This document shows positions 48,077 through 56,994 of a stretch of DNA of 64,000 bases, piece by piece. Position numbers and translations under genes: made by a program. The number at the start of each line of letters is the position of its first letter. Within the stretch, counting starts at the first letter, position 1. Source of the stretch: Pseudonocardia autotrophica (GTDB taxonomy: Bacteria; Actinomycetota; Actinomycetes; Mycobacteriales; Pseudonocardiaceae); NCBI RefSeq assembly GCF_003945385.1, contig NZ_AP018920.1:2294001-2358000 (forward strand), in the 5' to 3' direction. The notes under the pieces are model-generated. The model did not search any database and was not told where the DNA came from. It worked only from the letters and a program-made list of their open reading frames with translations.

Positions 48077-49460
48077 GGCACGCCTCGGCGAAGTCGGCGG
48101 CCGGGGTGGCGTCGCCGAGCCCCAGCACGGCCGCCTGTACCCGGTCGGCGACGGCGTCCGGCGCGGCCCGGCCGATGGTGCTGCGGAACTTGTCGACGAT
48201 CTCGGCGTTGGCGAGCGGGCGTTCCTCGTGGCCGCGGTTGACCTGCTCGCGGTGCCGCAGCACCCGGCCGTCGGCCAGCTCGATCTCGACGGCGCCGGAG
48301 TAGGCGGCGGGGAACGCGCTGTCCGGGTCGTCGCTGACCTGGACCTTGCGGGCCAGGTCGAGCACGGCCCGGTCGGCGAGCGCGTCGTCGTCCAGCTCGG
48401 TGAGGGTGAACCGGCCGCGCAGCAGCGTGGTGGCGACGACGTAGGGGAGGCTGAACTTGGCGTCGTACTCGTCGCGCGGGGCCCACTTCGCCGCGGGCGG
48501 CTCGCAGACGACCTTGGCGGGGACCGGATGGATCGCGCACCGGATCGCGACGATGCCGGTGTCGCCGATCTCCGGCCGGAGGGTGAGCGCGGCGTCGGCG
48601 AAGGCGTGGATGAAGTGGCAGATCGGGTACGGCTTGACGGCCGTGCGCATCAGCTCCCAGGTCTCGCCCAGGCCGGTCCCGACGGCGTCGGGCCGGGTCT
48701 CCCGCCCGGCGAGATGGGTGTTGTAGAGGCCGAACCGGCCCTCGTAGACCTCGGCCGGGCCGCTCCAGCCCGCCTTCGCGAAGCCGGCGGCGGTCAGCCC
48801 GGACATCGCCGCCCAGCCGGGGTGCAGGCGCTTGGTCCAGGAGCCGTCGGCCAGGAACTCCAGCAGGCCGGCGCTCATCGAGCCGACGATGCCCTGGGCG
48901 GTGGTGATCCCGGCGGCGTCCAGCCCGGAGACCCGGCCCGCGGCGACCGCGGCCCCGAAGGCTCCGGCGACGGCGGTCGGGTGGAAGCCGACGTCGTGGA
49001 ACCCGCCGGCGCCGCCGATCCCGACCCGGGCCGAGACCTCGACGCCGAGCACGTAGGCCAGCAGCAGCGTCCGGGTGTCGGTGCCGGCGGCTACCGCGGC
49101 GGCGAGCGCCGCGGGCAGCGCGGCCGCGGACACGTGGGTGACGGCCGGGATGTGCGTGTCGTCGAAGTCCATGCCGTGGATCAGCACGCCGTTGAGCACG
49201 GCGGCGTCCCGGGCCGGGAGCCGGTCCGGCAAGCCCAGCACCGGCTGCTCGCCCGCCCCGCCGAACGCGGTCAGCGCCCGCAGCGCGACCCCGGAGAACG
49301 GGTGCGAGGTGGAGGCGAACGCCAGCCCGACGGCGTCGAGCACCAGGTGGCGGGCGCGCTCCAGCACGTCGGCGGGGATGTCGTCGAGGGTGGTGCGGGC
49401 GGCGAACTCGCCCACCGTGGCGGCCAGGGTGGCGCGCGGCGGTGCCTCGCTCAGGGTCAT
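48069..49460 (-). CDS. MmgE/PrpD family protein
   Basis: The 463-residue protein fits the MmgE/PrpD family: an N-terminal helical domain (ADVLERARHLVLDAVGLAFAS.., AAVLNGVLIHGMDFDDTHIPAVTHVSAAALPAALA, FHPTAVAGAFGAAVAA), KPYPICHFIHAFADAALTL and a C-terminal lid domain. Members include 2-methylcitrate dehydratase, cis-aconitate decarboxylase and iminodisuccinate epimerase, so here it may dehydrate or epimerise a polycarboxylate. GGAGGTCACC precedes the ATG at 49460. It sits 28 bp after the amidase stop. Confidence 0.92.
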   Translation of the reverse strand: MTLSEAPPRATLAATVGEFAARTTLDDIPADVLERARHLVLDAVGLAFASTSHPFSGVALRALTAFGGAGEQPVLGLPDRLPARDAAVLNGVLIHGMDFDDTHIPAVTHVSAAALPAALAAAVAAGTDTRTLLLAYVLGVEVSARVGIGGAGGFHDVGFHPTAVAGAFGAAVAAGRVSGLDAAGITTAQGIVGSMSAGLLEFLADGSWTKRLHPGWAAMSGLTAAGFAKAGWSGPAEVYEGRFGLYNTHLAGRETRPDAVGTGLGETWELMRTAVKPYPICHFIHAFADAALTLRPEIGDTGIVAIRCAIHPVPAKVVCEPPAAKWAPRDEYDAKFSLPYVVATTLLRGRFTLTELDDDALADRAVLDLARKVQVSDDPDSAFPAAYSGAVEIELADGRVLRHREQVNRGHEERPLANAEIVDKFRSTIGRAAPDAVADRVQAAVLGLGDATPAADFAEACRG

Positions 49461-49488
49461 CGGTGACCTCCAGGTCGGTGCGAACAGC

Positions 49489-51084
49489 TCAGATGTGGTC
49501 CGGTGGGAAGGGCCCACCGATCCGCTCGGCGACCGGCGTCCGGCGCCGGTGGTGATCGGTGCGGTCCTGGAACAGGGCCGCCACCCGCAGCGCGGTGATC
49601 TCGTCGTGCGGGCGGGCGATCAGCAGTGCCGAGACCGGGCAGCCGTCCGGGGCGAACCCGGTGGGCAGTGCCAGGCCGGGCGCGCCGGTGAGGTTGCCGA
49701 GCATCGTCGCGCGGGACTGGGCGGCGTAGAGCGGGTAGCGCTCGCCGTCCACCGTGACGGTGCAGTCGGGCAGCCGCGGCGCCGTGCCGGGGGTGGTCGG
49801 GACCACGATCAGATCGGCCCCGGCGAACACCGCGTCGAGCTCGTGCTGCAGCTGTACCCGGAACTGCAGTGCCCGCAGGTGATCGGCGGCCGGAGTGGTG
49901 ATGCCCTGGCTGATCCGGCGCACCGTCACCGGGTCGTAGGAGTCCCAGCGGGCGGCATCGGCCCGGTGCACCGCGGCGGCCTCGGCGAACACGATCTGGT
50001 AGCCGATCGGCAGGGCCAGGTGCGCCGACGGGATCTCCCCGGCGACGACCTGGGCCCCGGCCCCGGTGAGCACGTCGAGCAGATGGTCCACCCCGGCCCG
50101 CACGGCGCCGTCGCACAGTTCGGTGAGGTAGCCGCCGGGGCAGGCGATCCGCAGCCCGCGCAGGTCCGCCGGCACCGACACCGGCGGCAGTGCCGGGAGC
50201 TCCGGGGCCCGGGGATCACGTCCGTCCGGGCCCCGGAGCAGTCCGAACACCAGCCCGACGGTGCGCGCGTCGCGGGCCAGCGGGCCGATCGTCTCGGCGG
50301 TCCAGGACAGCGGCACCGATCCGGTCCGCGGGATCGCCCCGGCGGTCGGCTTCAGGCCGGTCAGTCCGGACCAGGCGGCGGGCAGCCGGACCGACCCGCC
50401 GACGTCGGTGCCCAGCCCGAACGGCACCACCCCGGCGGCGACCGCGGCGGCGGTGCCGGTGGAGGAGCCGCCCGCCCAGCGTCCGGTGTCCCACGGGTTG
50501 CGGCAGGCCCCGGTCAGCGGCGGGTGCGGCCCGCCGACGGCGAACTCGGTGGTGGCGTCCTTCGACACCGCGACCGCGCCGGCCGCCTCCAGCCGGGCCA
50601 CCACGGTCGCCGACTCCGCGGCGGGGGCGGCGTCGGCGCGGGTGCGGGAGGCGGCCGTCGTCGGGACGCCCGAGACGTCGATGACGTCCTTGACCGCGAA
50701 CGGGACGCCGGTCAGCGGCCCGTCCACCGGCCGCGCGCCGAGTGCCCGGTCGCGCAGCACCCGGATCGTGCAGTTCAGCTCGGCGTGCAGCCGTTCGAGC
50801 CGGTCCAGCGACTCGGGCACCCGGCCGGACCAGGCGGCCCGCAGCGCCGCGGCGAGCGGATCGTCGCCGGTGGGCCGGCCGTCCGTCGCGGCACCGGCCG
50901 GCGGGCGGAGCCAGTACTCGCCGGCGGCCGGATCGGCGGCCGCCGGCGGGACCGGGATCCCGCGCAGCTCGGACACCGCCGACTCGGCGCCCGCGACCGC
51001 CTCGGCCATCGCCGAGAGCTGTGCCGGGTCGAGCGCGTAGCCCAGCCGGGCGGCGAGTGCGCCCAGCTCGTCGGGGGAGCTCAC
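49489..51084 (-). CDS. Amidase (amidase-signature family)
   Basis: The 531-residue enzyme carries the Ser-Ser-Lys machinery of amidase-signature hydrolases: Lys in PFAVKDVIDVSG, Ser in WAGGSSTGTAAAVAAG and the nucleophile in GTDVGGSVRLPAAWSGLTGLKPT. It hydrolyses a linear amide, which would suit the product of a RutA-type ring opening. The GTG at 51084 overlaps the acyl-CoA dehydrogenase stop by four bases (GTGA). A much longer frame upstream is the shadow of that dehydrogenase. About 115 residues precede the signature domain, somewhat longer than usual. Confidence 0.93.
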   Translation of the reverse strand: MSSPDELGALAARLGYALDPAQLSAMAEAVAGAESAVSELRGIPVPPAAADPAAGEYWLRPPAGAATDGRPTGDDPLAAALRAAWSGRVPESLDRLERLHAELNCTIRVLRDRALGARPVDGPLTGVPFAVKDVIDVSGVPTTAASRTRADAAPAAESATVVARLEAAGAVAVSKDATTEFAVGGPHPPLTGACRNPWDTGRWAGGSSTGTAAAVAAGVVPFGLGTDVGGSVRLPAAWSGLTGLKPTAGAIPRTGSVPLSWTAETIGPLARDARTVGLVFGLLRGPDGRDPRAPELPALPPVSVPADLRGLRIACPGGYLTELCDGAVRAGVDHLLDVLTGAGAQVVAGEIPSAHLALPIGYQIVFAEAAAVHRADAARWDSYDPVTVRRISQGITTPAADHLRALQFRVQLQHELDAVFAGADLIVVPTTPGTAPRLPDCTVTVDGERYPLYAAQSRATMLGNLTGAPGLALPTGFAPDGCPVSALLIARPHDEITALRVAALFQDRTDHHRRRTPVAERIGGPFPPDHI

Positions 51085-52250
51085 CGGATGGTCGCCTTCC
51101 CGGCCAGCAGCGCCTTCGCGACGACGCCGCGCAGCACGTCGTTGGTGCCCTCGCCGATCGACATCAGCGGGGCGTCCCGGTAGAGCCGTTCCACCTCGAA
51201 CTCGGTGGAGTAGCCGTAGCCGCCGTGGATCCGCATCGAGTCGATGGCGCACTCCAGGGCCTGCTCGGAGGCGAAGATCTTGGCCATGCCGGACTCGGTG
51301 TCCATCCGGACGCCGTCGTCCATCCGGGACGCCGCCCAGTAGGTCATCAACCGGGCCGCCTGCAGCCGGACCGCGATCTGCGCCAGCCGCTGCTCGACGG
51401 CCTGGAACTCGCCGATCGGGCGGCCGAACGCGGTCCGCGCCCTGGCGTAGCCCAGCGCCTCGTCGTAGGCCCGCTGGGCGATCCCGACGCTGCGCGCGGC
51501 GATGTTGATCCGGCCGGTCTCCAGCGACGACAGCGCCTGCTGAAGCCCGCGGCCCTCCACCCCGCCGAGCAGCTGCGAGGCGGGCACCCGGACGTCGGTG
51601 AGCACGACCTCGCAGGACTCCGGGCCCTTGTAGCCGAGCTTGCCGATGTCGGCGGTCACCTCGAAGCCGGGGGAGCCCGCCTCGACGAGCAGGATGCTCA
51701 TGCCCTTGTGCGCCGGGTCCGCCGACGGGTCGGTCTTGACCAGCACCGGCAGCGGATCGGCGTACCGCGCGTTGGTGATCCACATCTTGGTGCCGTTGAC
51801 GATGTAGTCCCCGTCGGGGCCGTCGCGCCGGGCGGTGGTCCGGATGCCCTGCAGGTCGGTGCCCGCGCCGGGTTCGGTGAGCGCGATCCCGGTGCGCCGG
51901 GCGCCGGTGGCCAGCTCCGGCAGGTAGCGCCGCTTCTGCTCCTCGGTGCCGTGCCGGGCCAGCATGAAGCAGGACACCGAGTGGCTGCCGAGGATCCCGG
52001 CGACGCCCATCCAGCCGCGCGAGATCTCCTCGAAGGCGAGCGCGAACGACACCGTGTCCGCGGACAGGCCGCCGTGGGACTCGGGCACCGCGAGGCCGAA
52101 CAGCCCGAGCTGCTTCATCTTCTCGACGATCTCGGTGGGGTAGCGGCCGGACTGTTCCCACTCCCGGGCGACCGGCACGATCTCGGTGTCGACGAAGTCG
52201 CGCAGGGTCTCCCGGAAGAGGCGCTGCTCGTCGGTGAGCCGGAAGTCCAT
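51081..52250 (-). CDS. Acyl-CoA dehydrogenase
   Basis: The 389-residue flavoprotein has the family blocks GIALTEPGAGTDLQGIRTTA, KMWITNARYADPLPVLVKTD, GRINIAARSVGIAQRAYDEALGYARARTAFGRPIGEFQAVEQRLAQ and RIHGGYGYSTEFEVERLYRDAPLMSIGEGTNDVLR. The Glu in IGEGTND is at the catalytic-base position of medium-chain dehydrogenases. It would desaturate the CoA thioester made by the upstream CoA-transferase. GGGGAGGGACTGAG precedes the ATG at 52250. The start is one base after the transferase stop and the end overlaps the amidase start. Confidence 0.95.
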   Translation of the reverse strand: MDFRLTDEQRLFRETLRDFVDTEIVPVAREWEQSGRYPTEIVEKMKQLGLFGLAVPESHGGLSADTVSFALAFEEISRGWMGVAGILGSHSVSCFMLARHGTEEQKRRYLPELATGARRTGIALTEPGAGTDLQGIRTTARRDGPDGDYIVNGTKMWITNARYADPLPVLVKTDPSADPAHKGMSILLVEAGSPGFEVTADIGKLGYKGPESCEVVLTDVRVPASQLLGGVEGRGLQQALSSLETGRINIAARSVGIAQRAYDEALGYARARTAFGRPIGEFQAVEQRLAQIAVRLQAARLMTYWAASRMDDGVRMDTESGMAKIFASEQALECAIDSMRIHGGYGYSTEFEVERLYRDAPLMSIGEGTNDVLRGVVAKALLAGKATIR

Positions 52251-52251
52251 C

Positions 52252-53460
52252 TCAGTCCCTCCCCAGCGCACCGGAGTCGCGGAGCGCGGTGATCCTCGTG
52301 TCGTCGTAGCCCAGCTCGCGCAGCACCCGGTCGGTGTCGGCGCCCATCGCCGGTGCCGCCCGGGTCGGCGCCCGGTCCGCGCCGGGCGGGCCGACCCGGA
52401 CCGCGCTGCGCAGGCTGCGCACCGCCCCGAAGACGGCGTGGTCGGTCTCGGCGAGCAGGTCGCGCTCGATCGTGTGCGGGTCGGTCAGCGCCCCGGCCAC
52501 GTCCCGGATCGGGGCACACGGGATGGCCGCCGCGTACATCGGGGCCAGCCAGTCGGCGACGGTGCGGGTACGGATCAGCTCCTCGAGCAGCGGCAGCAGC
52601 TCGTCGCGGTGCTCGGCCCGGTCGGCGAAGGTGGCGAACCGCGGGTCGTCGGCCAGCTCGGGGCGCTCCAGCACCACGGTGAGCCGCTGCCAGAACTTCT
52701 CCTTCGCACAGCCCACGACCAGCCAGCCGTCGGCGGCCTCGAACGCCTGGAACGGCACCAGCGACGGATGCGCCGACCGCCGGGTACGGGTGGGTTCGTA
52801 GCCCGCGGTCAGGTGCCAGGTCCCGGGATAGGTGAGCAGGCTGACCGCGGTGTCGTAGAGCGACAGGTCGCAGTCGGTGCCGACGCCGTCGCGGCGGGCG
52901 CCGTGGATCGCGCCGAGCAGCGCGATCGCGGCGACGTAGCCGCCGCAGTAGTCGACCAGCGACAGGCCGGTCTTCTGCGGGGCCCCGCCGGGCTCACCGG
53001 TCAGCGACATCCAGCCGCCGAGCGCCTGCAGCACGTAGTCGTAGCCGGGCTCGGTGGAGCGCGGGCCGGTCATCCCGAACCCGGTCAGCGAGCAGCAGAC
53101 GATCCGCGGGTTGATCTCGCGCAGGTCCTCGTAGCGGATGCCGAGCTTGGCCGGGACGTCGCCGCGCAGGTTGGAGTAGACGGCGTCGGCGGTGCGGACC
53201 AGGTCGTGGAAGACCTCGCGGCCCTCGGTGGTGCGCACGTCGAGGGTGATCGAGGACTTGTCCCGGTTGAACGACTGGAAGAACAGCGAGTCGCCCTGCT
53301 CGGCGTAGGGCGGGATGGTCCGCCCGACGTCGCCCCCGACCGTCGGGTCCTCGATCTTGATGATCTCGGCGCCCAGTTCGGCCAGGTGCATCGACCCGAA
53401 CGGACCGGCGCCGTACTGCTCCAGCGAGACGATCCGGACGTCGTCCAGGGGCCGCCTCAC
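52252..53460 (-). CDS. Class III CoA-transferase (CaiB/BaiF family)
   Basis: The 402-residue protein matches CaiB/BaiF transferases: LDDVRIVSLEQYGAGPFGSMHLAELGAEIIKIEDP, FFQSFNRDKSSITLDVRTTEGREVFHDLVRTADAVYSNLRGDVPAKLGI, CCSLTGFGMTGPRSTEPGYDYVLQALGGWMSLTGEP and a late RRSAHPSLVPFQAFEAADGW. It moves CoA between carboxylic acids by a covalent aspartyl intermediate, so it likely activates the cluster's acid. The GTG overlaps the MaoC gene stop by four bases. A longer frame to 54273 is spurious. Confidence 0.94.
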   Translation of the reverse strand: MRRPLDDVRIVSLEQYGAGPFGSMHLAELGAEIIKIEDPTVGGDVGRTIPPYAEQGDSLFFQSFNRDKSSITLDVRTTEGREVFHDLVRTADAVYSNLRGDVPAKLGIRYEDLREINPRIVCCSLTGFGMTGPRSTEPGYDYVLQALGGWMSLTGEPGGAPQKTGLSLVDYCGGYVAAIALLGAIHGARRDGVGTDCDLSLYDTAVSLLTYPGTWHLTAGYEPTRTRRSAHPSLVPFQAFEAADGWLVVGCAKEKFWQRLTVVLERPELADDPRFATFADRAEHRDELLPLLEELIRTRTVADWLAPMYAAAIPCAPIRDVAGALTDPHTIERDLLAETDHAVFGAVRSLRSAVRVGPPGADRAPTRAAPAMGADTDRVLRELGYDDTRITALRDSGALGRD

Positions 53461-53981
53461 ACGTCCTCCAGGGTGAGCGGGGTCGCCGCCTGCGGGAACA
53501 GCGATCCGGCCCGCTCGGCGCCGCGCCGGTGCACGTAGAAGGTGCGCTTGAAGGTGAGCACCTCGACGGCGTCCTGGTTGAGGGTGCGGGTGCGGATGGT
53601 GACGATCCCGGCGGCCGGACGCGAGCCGGACTCCCGGACGGCGAGCACGATCGACTCCGACCAGAGGGTGTCGCCGGCGAAGACCGGGGCGGTCAGCCGC
53701 AGGTCGTCCATGCCGAGGTTGGCGAACGCGTTCTGGGTGGTGTCGATGACCGACTGGCCCATCGCGACGGCGATCGTCAGCGGCGACACCACCAGCATCC
53801 GGCCGAACTCGGAGGACTCGCCCACCTGCCGGTTGAAGTGCGACTGGTTGGTGTTCATCGTCAGCAGGGTGAACCAGCTGTTGTCGGTCTCGGTGATGGT
53901 GCGCCCGAGCGGGTGCTGGTAGATGTCGCCCACCTCGAAGTCCTCGAAGAAGCGTCCCTGCCATCCCGGCTTGATCGTCAC
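53457..53981 (-). CDS. MaoC-like hydratase (mesaconyl/itaconyl-CoA hydratase type)
   Basis: The 174-residue hot-dog protein begins PGWQGRFFEDFEVGDIYQHPLGRTITETDNSWFTLLTMNTNQSHF and continues FANLGMDDLRLTAPVFAGDTL and EVLTFKRTFYVHRRG. This resembles the MaoC hydratases of itaconate/mesaconate and leucine-related pathways (Rv2499c-like, from memory), which act with a CitE-like lyase. It is the first gene of the minus-strand operon. The GTG at 53981 has GAGGGAG 8 nt upstream and fits the conserved N-terminus; a GTG at 54023 would add 14 residues but has a weak ribosome site. Confidence 0.88.
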   Translation of the reverse strand: MTIKPGWQGRFFEDFEVGDIYQHPLGRTITETDNSWFTLLTMNTNQSHFNRQVGESSEFGRMLVVSPLTIAVAMGQSVIDTTQNAFANLGMDDLRLTAPVFAGDTLWSESIVLAVRESGSRPAAGIVTIRTRTLNQDAVEVLTFKRTFYVHRRGAERAGSLFPQAATPLTLEDV

Positions 53982-54084
53982 GCGTTGCGCTCCCTCGTCG
54001 GCCGCGACCGGGGCAACGGTCACGGGTCGTCGCTGACCTGTACGGGGCGGGCCGGGTCCGGCGCGCCCGAGGCCCGCCGACCGT

Positions 54085-54145
54085 AAACGTCAGACACTTA
54101 ACGAGGCAAGGGTTTCCTGAGGTTACGGTGTCGGTCTGATGTTTC
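54085..54145. promoter_or_regulatory. Divergent operator region with two AAACRTCAGAC sites
   Basis: AAACGTCAGACACTTAACG (54085-54103, plus strand) and GAAACATCAGAC (minus strand, 54145-54134) lie between the catabolic operon and the FadR-type gene. A related site lies in the CitE-like gene promoter at 45089. They are the likely binding sites of the FadR-type regulator encoded at 54248. Confidence 0.65.
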
Positions 54146-54247
54146 TCCGGGGCGCGACCCGATCGGGGCCCCGCCGGCCGGTACGCTCGGCCGGGCCCGC
54201 CGGTGTGGCGGGCCGGATCCGACGCGGCCGAGCTGTGGAGCGTGACC

Positions 54248-55033
54248 ATGAGCCCGAGTGCGCGACGCCCCACGGGCCGGTCCGGGGCGGCTGCCGTCCC
54301 GGCGGCGCCGACGGCCCGGCTGCAGGTGCAGCGGGTCCGCCCGGCCTACCGGCAGGTCGCCGACGAGCTGCGCTCGCAGATCATGCGGGGCGCACTCGCG
54401 CCCGGCGCGCGGTTGCCCGCGGAGAGCGAGCTGACCGGCATGTTCGGGGTCAGCCGGTCCACCGTGCGCGAGGCGCTGCGGGTGCTGGCCAGCCAGCACC
54501 TGATCGACACCCGGCGCGGGGTGCAGGGCGGTTCGTTCGTCGCCGCACCCGATCCCGCCCGGCTGGTCGAGGACGTCGGCGGTGCGCTCGGCGTGCTCGT
54601 CACGACGCCGCGGCTGGGGATGGCCGACCTGCTGGAGGCCCGGCTGCTGCTGGAGCCGGCCGCTGCCCGGCTGGCCGCCCAGCGGTCCGCGCCGGAGACC
54701 GTCGAGGCGCTGCGCGCGGCCGCCTCGGCGCCGCGTGACCCGCGCGACCCGAGCGGTTTCGTCGAGCACATGGACTTCCACACCACGGTGCTCATGGCGA
54801 CCGGGAACCTGATGCTCACGATGATGGGCCAGCCGGTGGGCGACGTGCTGCGCACCCGGCTGGACCGGGCCGCGGTCCCCGCGCAGCGCTGGGCCGAGGT
54901 CGACGCCTGCCACGGCGAGATCACCGAGCACATCGCCCGTGGTGAGGCGGCCGAGGCCGAGGAGGCCATGCGCAATCACCTGCTCGACCTGCGTGATCTG
55001 TACGGCAGGCCGGGGGCCTGGAAGTCCGACTGA
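54248..55033 (+). CDS. FadR-type GntR/FCD transcriptional regulator
   Basis: The 261-residue protein has a GntR winged helix (YRQVADELRSQIMRGALAPGARLPAESELTGMFGVSRSTVREALRVLASQHLI) and an FCD domain (LLEARLLLEPAAARLA.., FVEHMDFHTTVLMATGN, HGEITEHIARGEAAEAEEAMRNHL). About 35 residues precede the DNA-binding domain. It diverges from the catabolic operon; FCD regulators usually sense a carboxylic acid or CoA ester of the pathway they repress. GGAG precedes the ATG at 54248. The PucR-like gene follows by 44 bp on the same strand. Confidence 0.93.
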   Translation: MSPSARRPTGRSGAAAVPAAPTARLQVQRVRPAYRQVADELRSQIMRGALAPGARLPAESELTGMFGVSRSTVREALRVLASQHLIDTRRGVQGGSFVAAPDPARLVEDVGGALGVLVTTPRLGMADLLEARLLLEPAAARLAAQRSAPETVEALRAAASAPRDPRDPSGFVEHMDFHTTVLMATGNLMLTMMGQPVGDVLRTRLDRAAVPAQRWAEVDACHGEITEHIARGEAAEAEEAMRNHLLDLRDLYGRPGAWKSD

Positions 55034-55077
55034 GGCCGGGCCTCGGTGCCCGGCAGTCCCGCGGGCAGGATGGCCGC

Positions 55078-56976
55078 GTGCGCACCGTCCTCGACCTGCT
55101 CCGGCTGCTGGCCGACCGGGCCGACGGCGCCGCGCCCACCGAGGAGCTGACCCGGGTCGCGGCGGAGCTGTCGGGCTCCGCCCCGGAGGCCGGCGCGCTC
55201 GCGCTGCGGGTCGGCGCCGCGATGGACGCCGGCCGCCGCCGCGAGTCCGAGCTGGCCGCACTGGTCGAGATCGCCCGGGACCTCGCCTCCGGGTCGGACA
55301 CCGGATCGGTGCTGGACACGATCGTCCGCCGGGCCAGGGTGCTGCTGGGCACCGACGTCGCGTACCTGACCCTCTACGACGCACAACGCGGCGACACCTA
55401 CATGCGGGTCACCTCCGGGTCGGTGTCGCGCCGGTTCCAGACCCTGCGGCTCCCGCTGGGGGCCGGCCTCGGCGGTCTGGTCGCGGCCAGCCGCACCCCG
55501 CACCGGACCGGCCGCTACGCCGGTGACGACCGCTACCGGCACACCGAGGAGATCGACAGCGCGGTGCGGGAGGAGGGCATCGTCGCCATCTGCGGCACCC
55601 CGCTGCTGGTCGACGACGAGTTCGTCGGCGTGCTCTTCGCGGCCAACCGCTCGGCCCGCCCGTTCGGTGCCGACGACGCAGCGCTGCTCGGCTCGCTGGC
55701 CGCGCTGGCCGCCGTCTCGCTGGTGCAGGCGCGCCGGCTCACCGACACCGCGACCGCGCTGGAGGCGCTGCGCGGCGCGCACGCCGCGATCGCCGAGGCC
55801 TCGGACGCGCACGACCGGTTCGCCGGTGTCGTGCTGGACGGCGGCGACGTCGACGACATCGCCGAGGCACTGGGCAGGCTGCTCGGCTGCTGGGTGAGCG
55901 TGCTCGACCCGGACGGCGTGCCCGCTGCCCGGCACGGATCGGTGCCGGGCGGGCTGGACGCTGCGGCGGCGCTGCGGCGGGCCGGGAACAGTGCGGGCCG
56001 CCCGGTCGCGGTGCCCTGTGCCGGTGGCGCCTGGGTGACGCCGGTGATCGCCGGCGGGCAGCGGCTGGGCACCCTGCTGCTCGGCGGGCCGGTCCGGTCC
56101 GGCGATGCGGCACCCGGGCCCGGTGCGGAACCGGCCCCGGGCCGGCCGGTCGAGCTGACCCCGGGGCAGGTGCGGATCGTCGAGCGGGCCGCGATGGTCA
56201 CCGCGCTCGTGCTGCTGCTCACCCAGCGCGCCGACGAGTCCGACCGGATCGACCGCGCCGACGGGATCGCGGAGCTCCTCGCGTCCGGGGAGCCGCGACC
56301 GGCGACGCTCGCCCGGCTCGCCGCGCTGGGCGTGTCCATCCGCCACCCGCACGTCCTGCTGGTCTGCCGGACCCATCCGGCCCGGCGACGTGCGCTGGTC
56401 CGGGAGGCGGCGACCCTCGGCGGGCGATCCGCACTGGTGGGCGAGCAGGACGGAGCGGTCGTCGTGCTGCTACCCGGCGACGACCCGGCTGCGGTGGGTG
56501 CCCGGCTGGCCCGGCCGGCGTCCGAGCAGGACCCGGACGGTGTCGTGACGGTGGGCGCGGCGGGACCGTTCCGGCCTGCGGACGGCGCCGGCCCGTTGTA
56601 CGCCGAGGCCCGCCGCTCGATGGAGGCGCTGCTCGCGCTGGACCGGGCGGGGGAGTCGGCGACCGCCGCGGAGCTGGGCTTCGCCGGGCTGCTGCTCGGT
56701 GAGCGGCCCGATGTCACCGGGTACGTCAGCGGGATACTCGGCCCGATCGCCGAGCACGACGAGCGCCGTGGCAGCGATCTGCTGCGGACCCTGGAGGCGT
56801 ACTACGCGGCCGGGGCCAGCCCGACCCGCGCCGCGGCGGCGCTGCACGTGCACGTCAACACGGTCGCGCAGCGCCTGGACCGGATCGGCCGGCTGCTGGG
56901 GGAGGGCTGGCAGGACCCGGAACGGTCGCTGGAGCTGCAGCTGGCCCTGCGGCTGCACCGGCTCGGCCGCTCCTGA
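55078..56976 (+). CDS. GAF-domain PucR-type transcriptional regulator
   Basis: The 632-residue protein has an N-terminal helical segment, a GAF sensor (about 60-215: ALVEIARDLASGSDTGSVLDTIVRRARVLLGTDVAYLTLYD.., CGTPLLVDDEFVGVLFAANRSARPF), a middle GGDEF-like/CdaR-type region, and a C-terminal PucR helix-turn-helix (LLRTLEAYYAAGASPTRAAAALHVHVNTVAQRLDRIGRLLG). PucR/CdaR proteins activate purine, amide or carboxylate catabolic genes, which fits the adjacent operon. The GTG start has only a weak GCAGGA ribosome site. Confidence 0.9.
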   Translation: MRTVLDLLRLLADRADGAAPTEELTRVAAELSGSAPEAGALALRVGAAMDAGRRRESELAALVEIARDLASGSDTGSVLDTIVRRARVLLGTDVAYLTLYDAQRGDTYMRVTSGSVSRRFQTLRLPLGAGLGGLVAASRTPHRTGRYAGDDRYRHTEEIDSAVREEGIVAICGTPLLVDDEFVGVLFAANRSARPFGADDAALLGSLAALAAVSLVQARRLTDTATALEALRGAHAAIAEASDAHDRFAGVVLDGGDVDDIAEALGRLLGCWVSVLDPDGVPAARHGSVPGGLDAAAALRRAGNSAGRPVAVPCAGGAWVTPVIAGGQRLGTLLLGGPVRSGDAAPGPGAEPAPGRPVELTPGQVRIVERAAMVTALVLLLTQRADESDRIDRADGIAELLASGEPRPATLARLAALGVSIRHPHVLLVCRTHPARRRALVREAATLGGRSALVGEQDGAVVVLLPGDDPAAVGARLARPASEQDPDGVVTVGAAGPFRPADGAGPLYAEARRSMEALLALDRAGESATAAELGFAGLLLGERPDVTGYVSGILGPIAEHDERRGSDLLRTLEAYYAAGASPTRAAAALHVHVNTVAQRLDRIGRLLGEGWQDPERSLELQLALRLHRLGRS

Positions 56977-56994
56977 CGAGGCTCCGCCGGGCCG

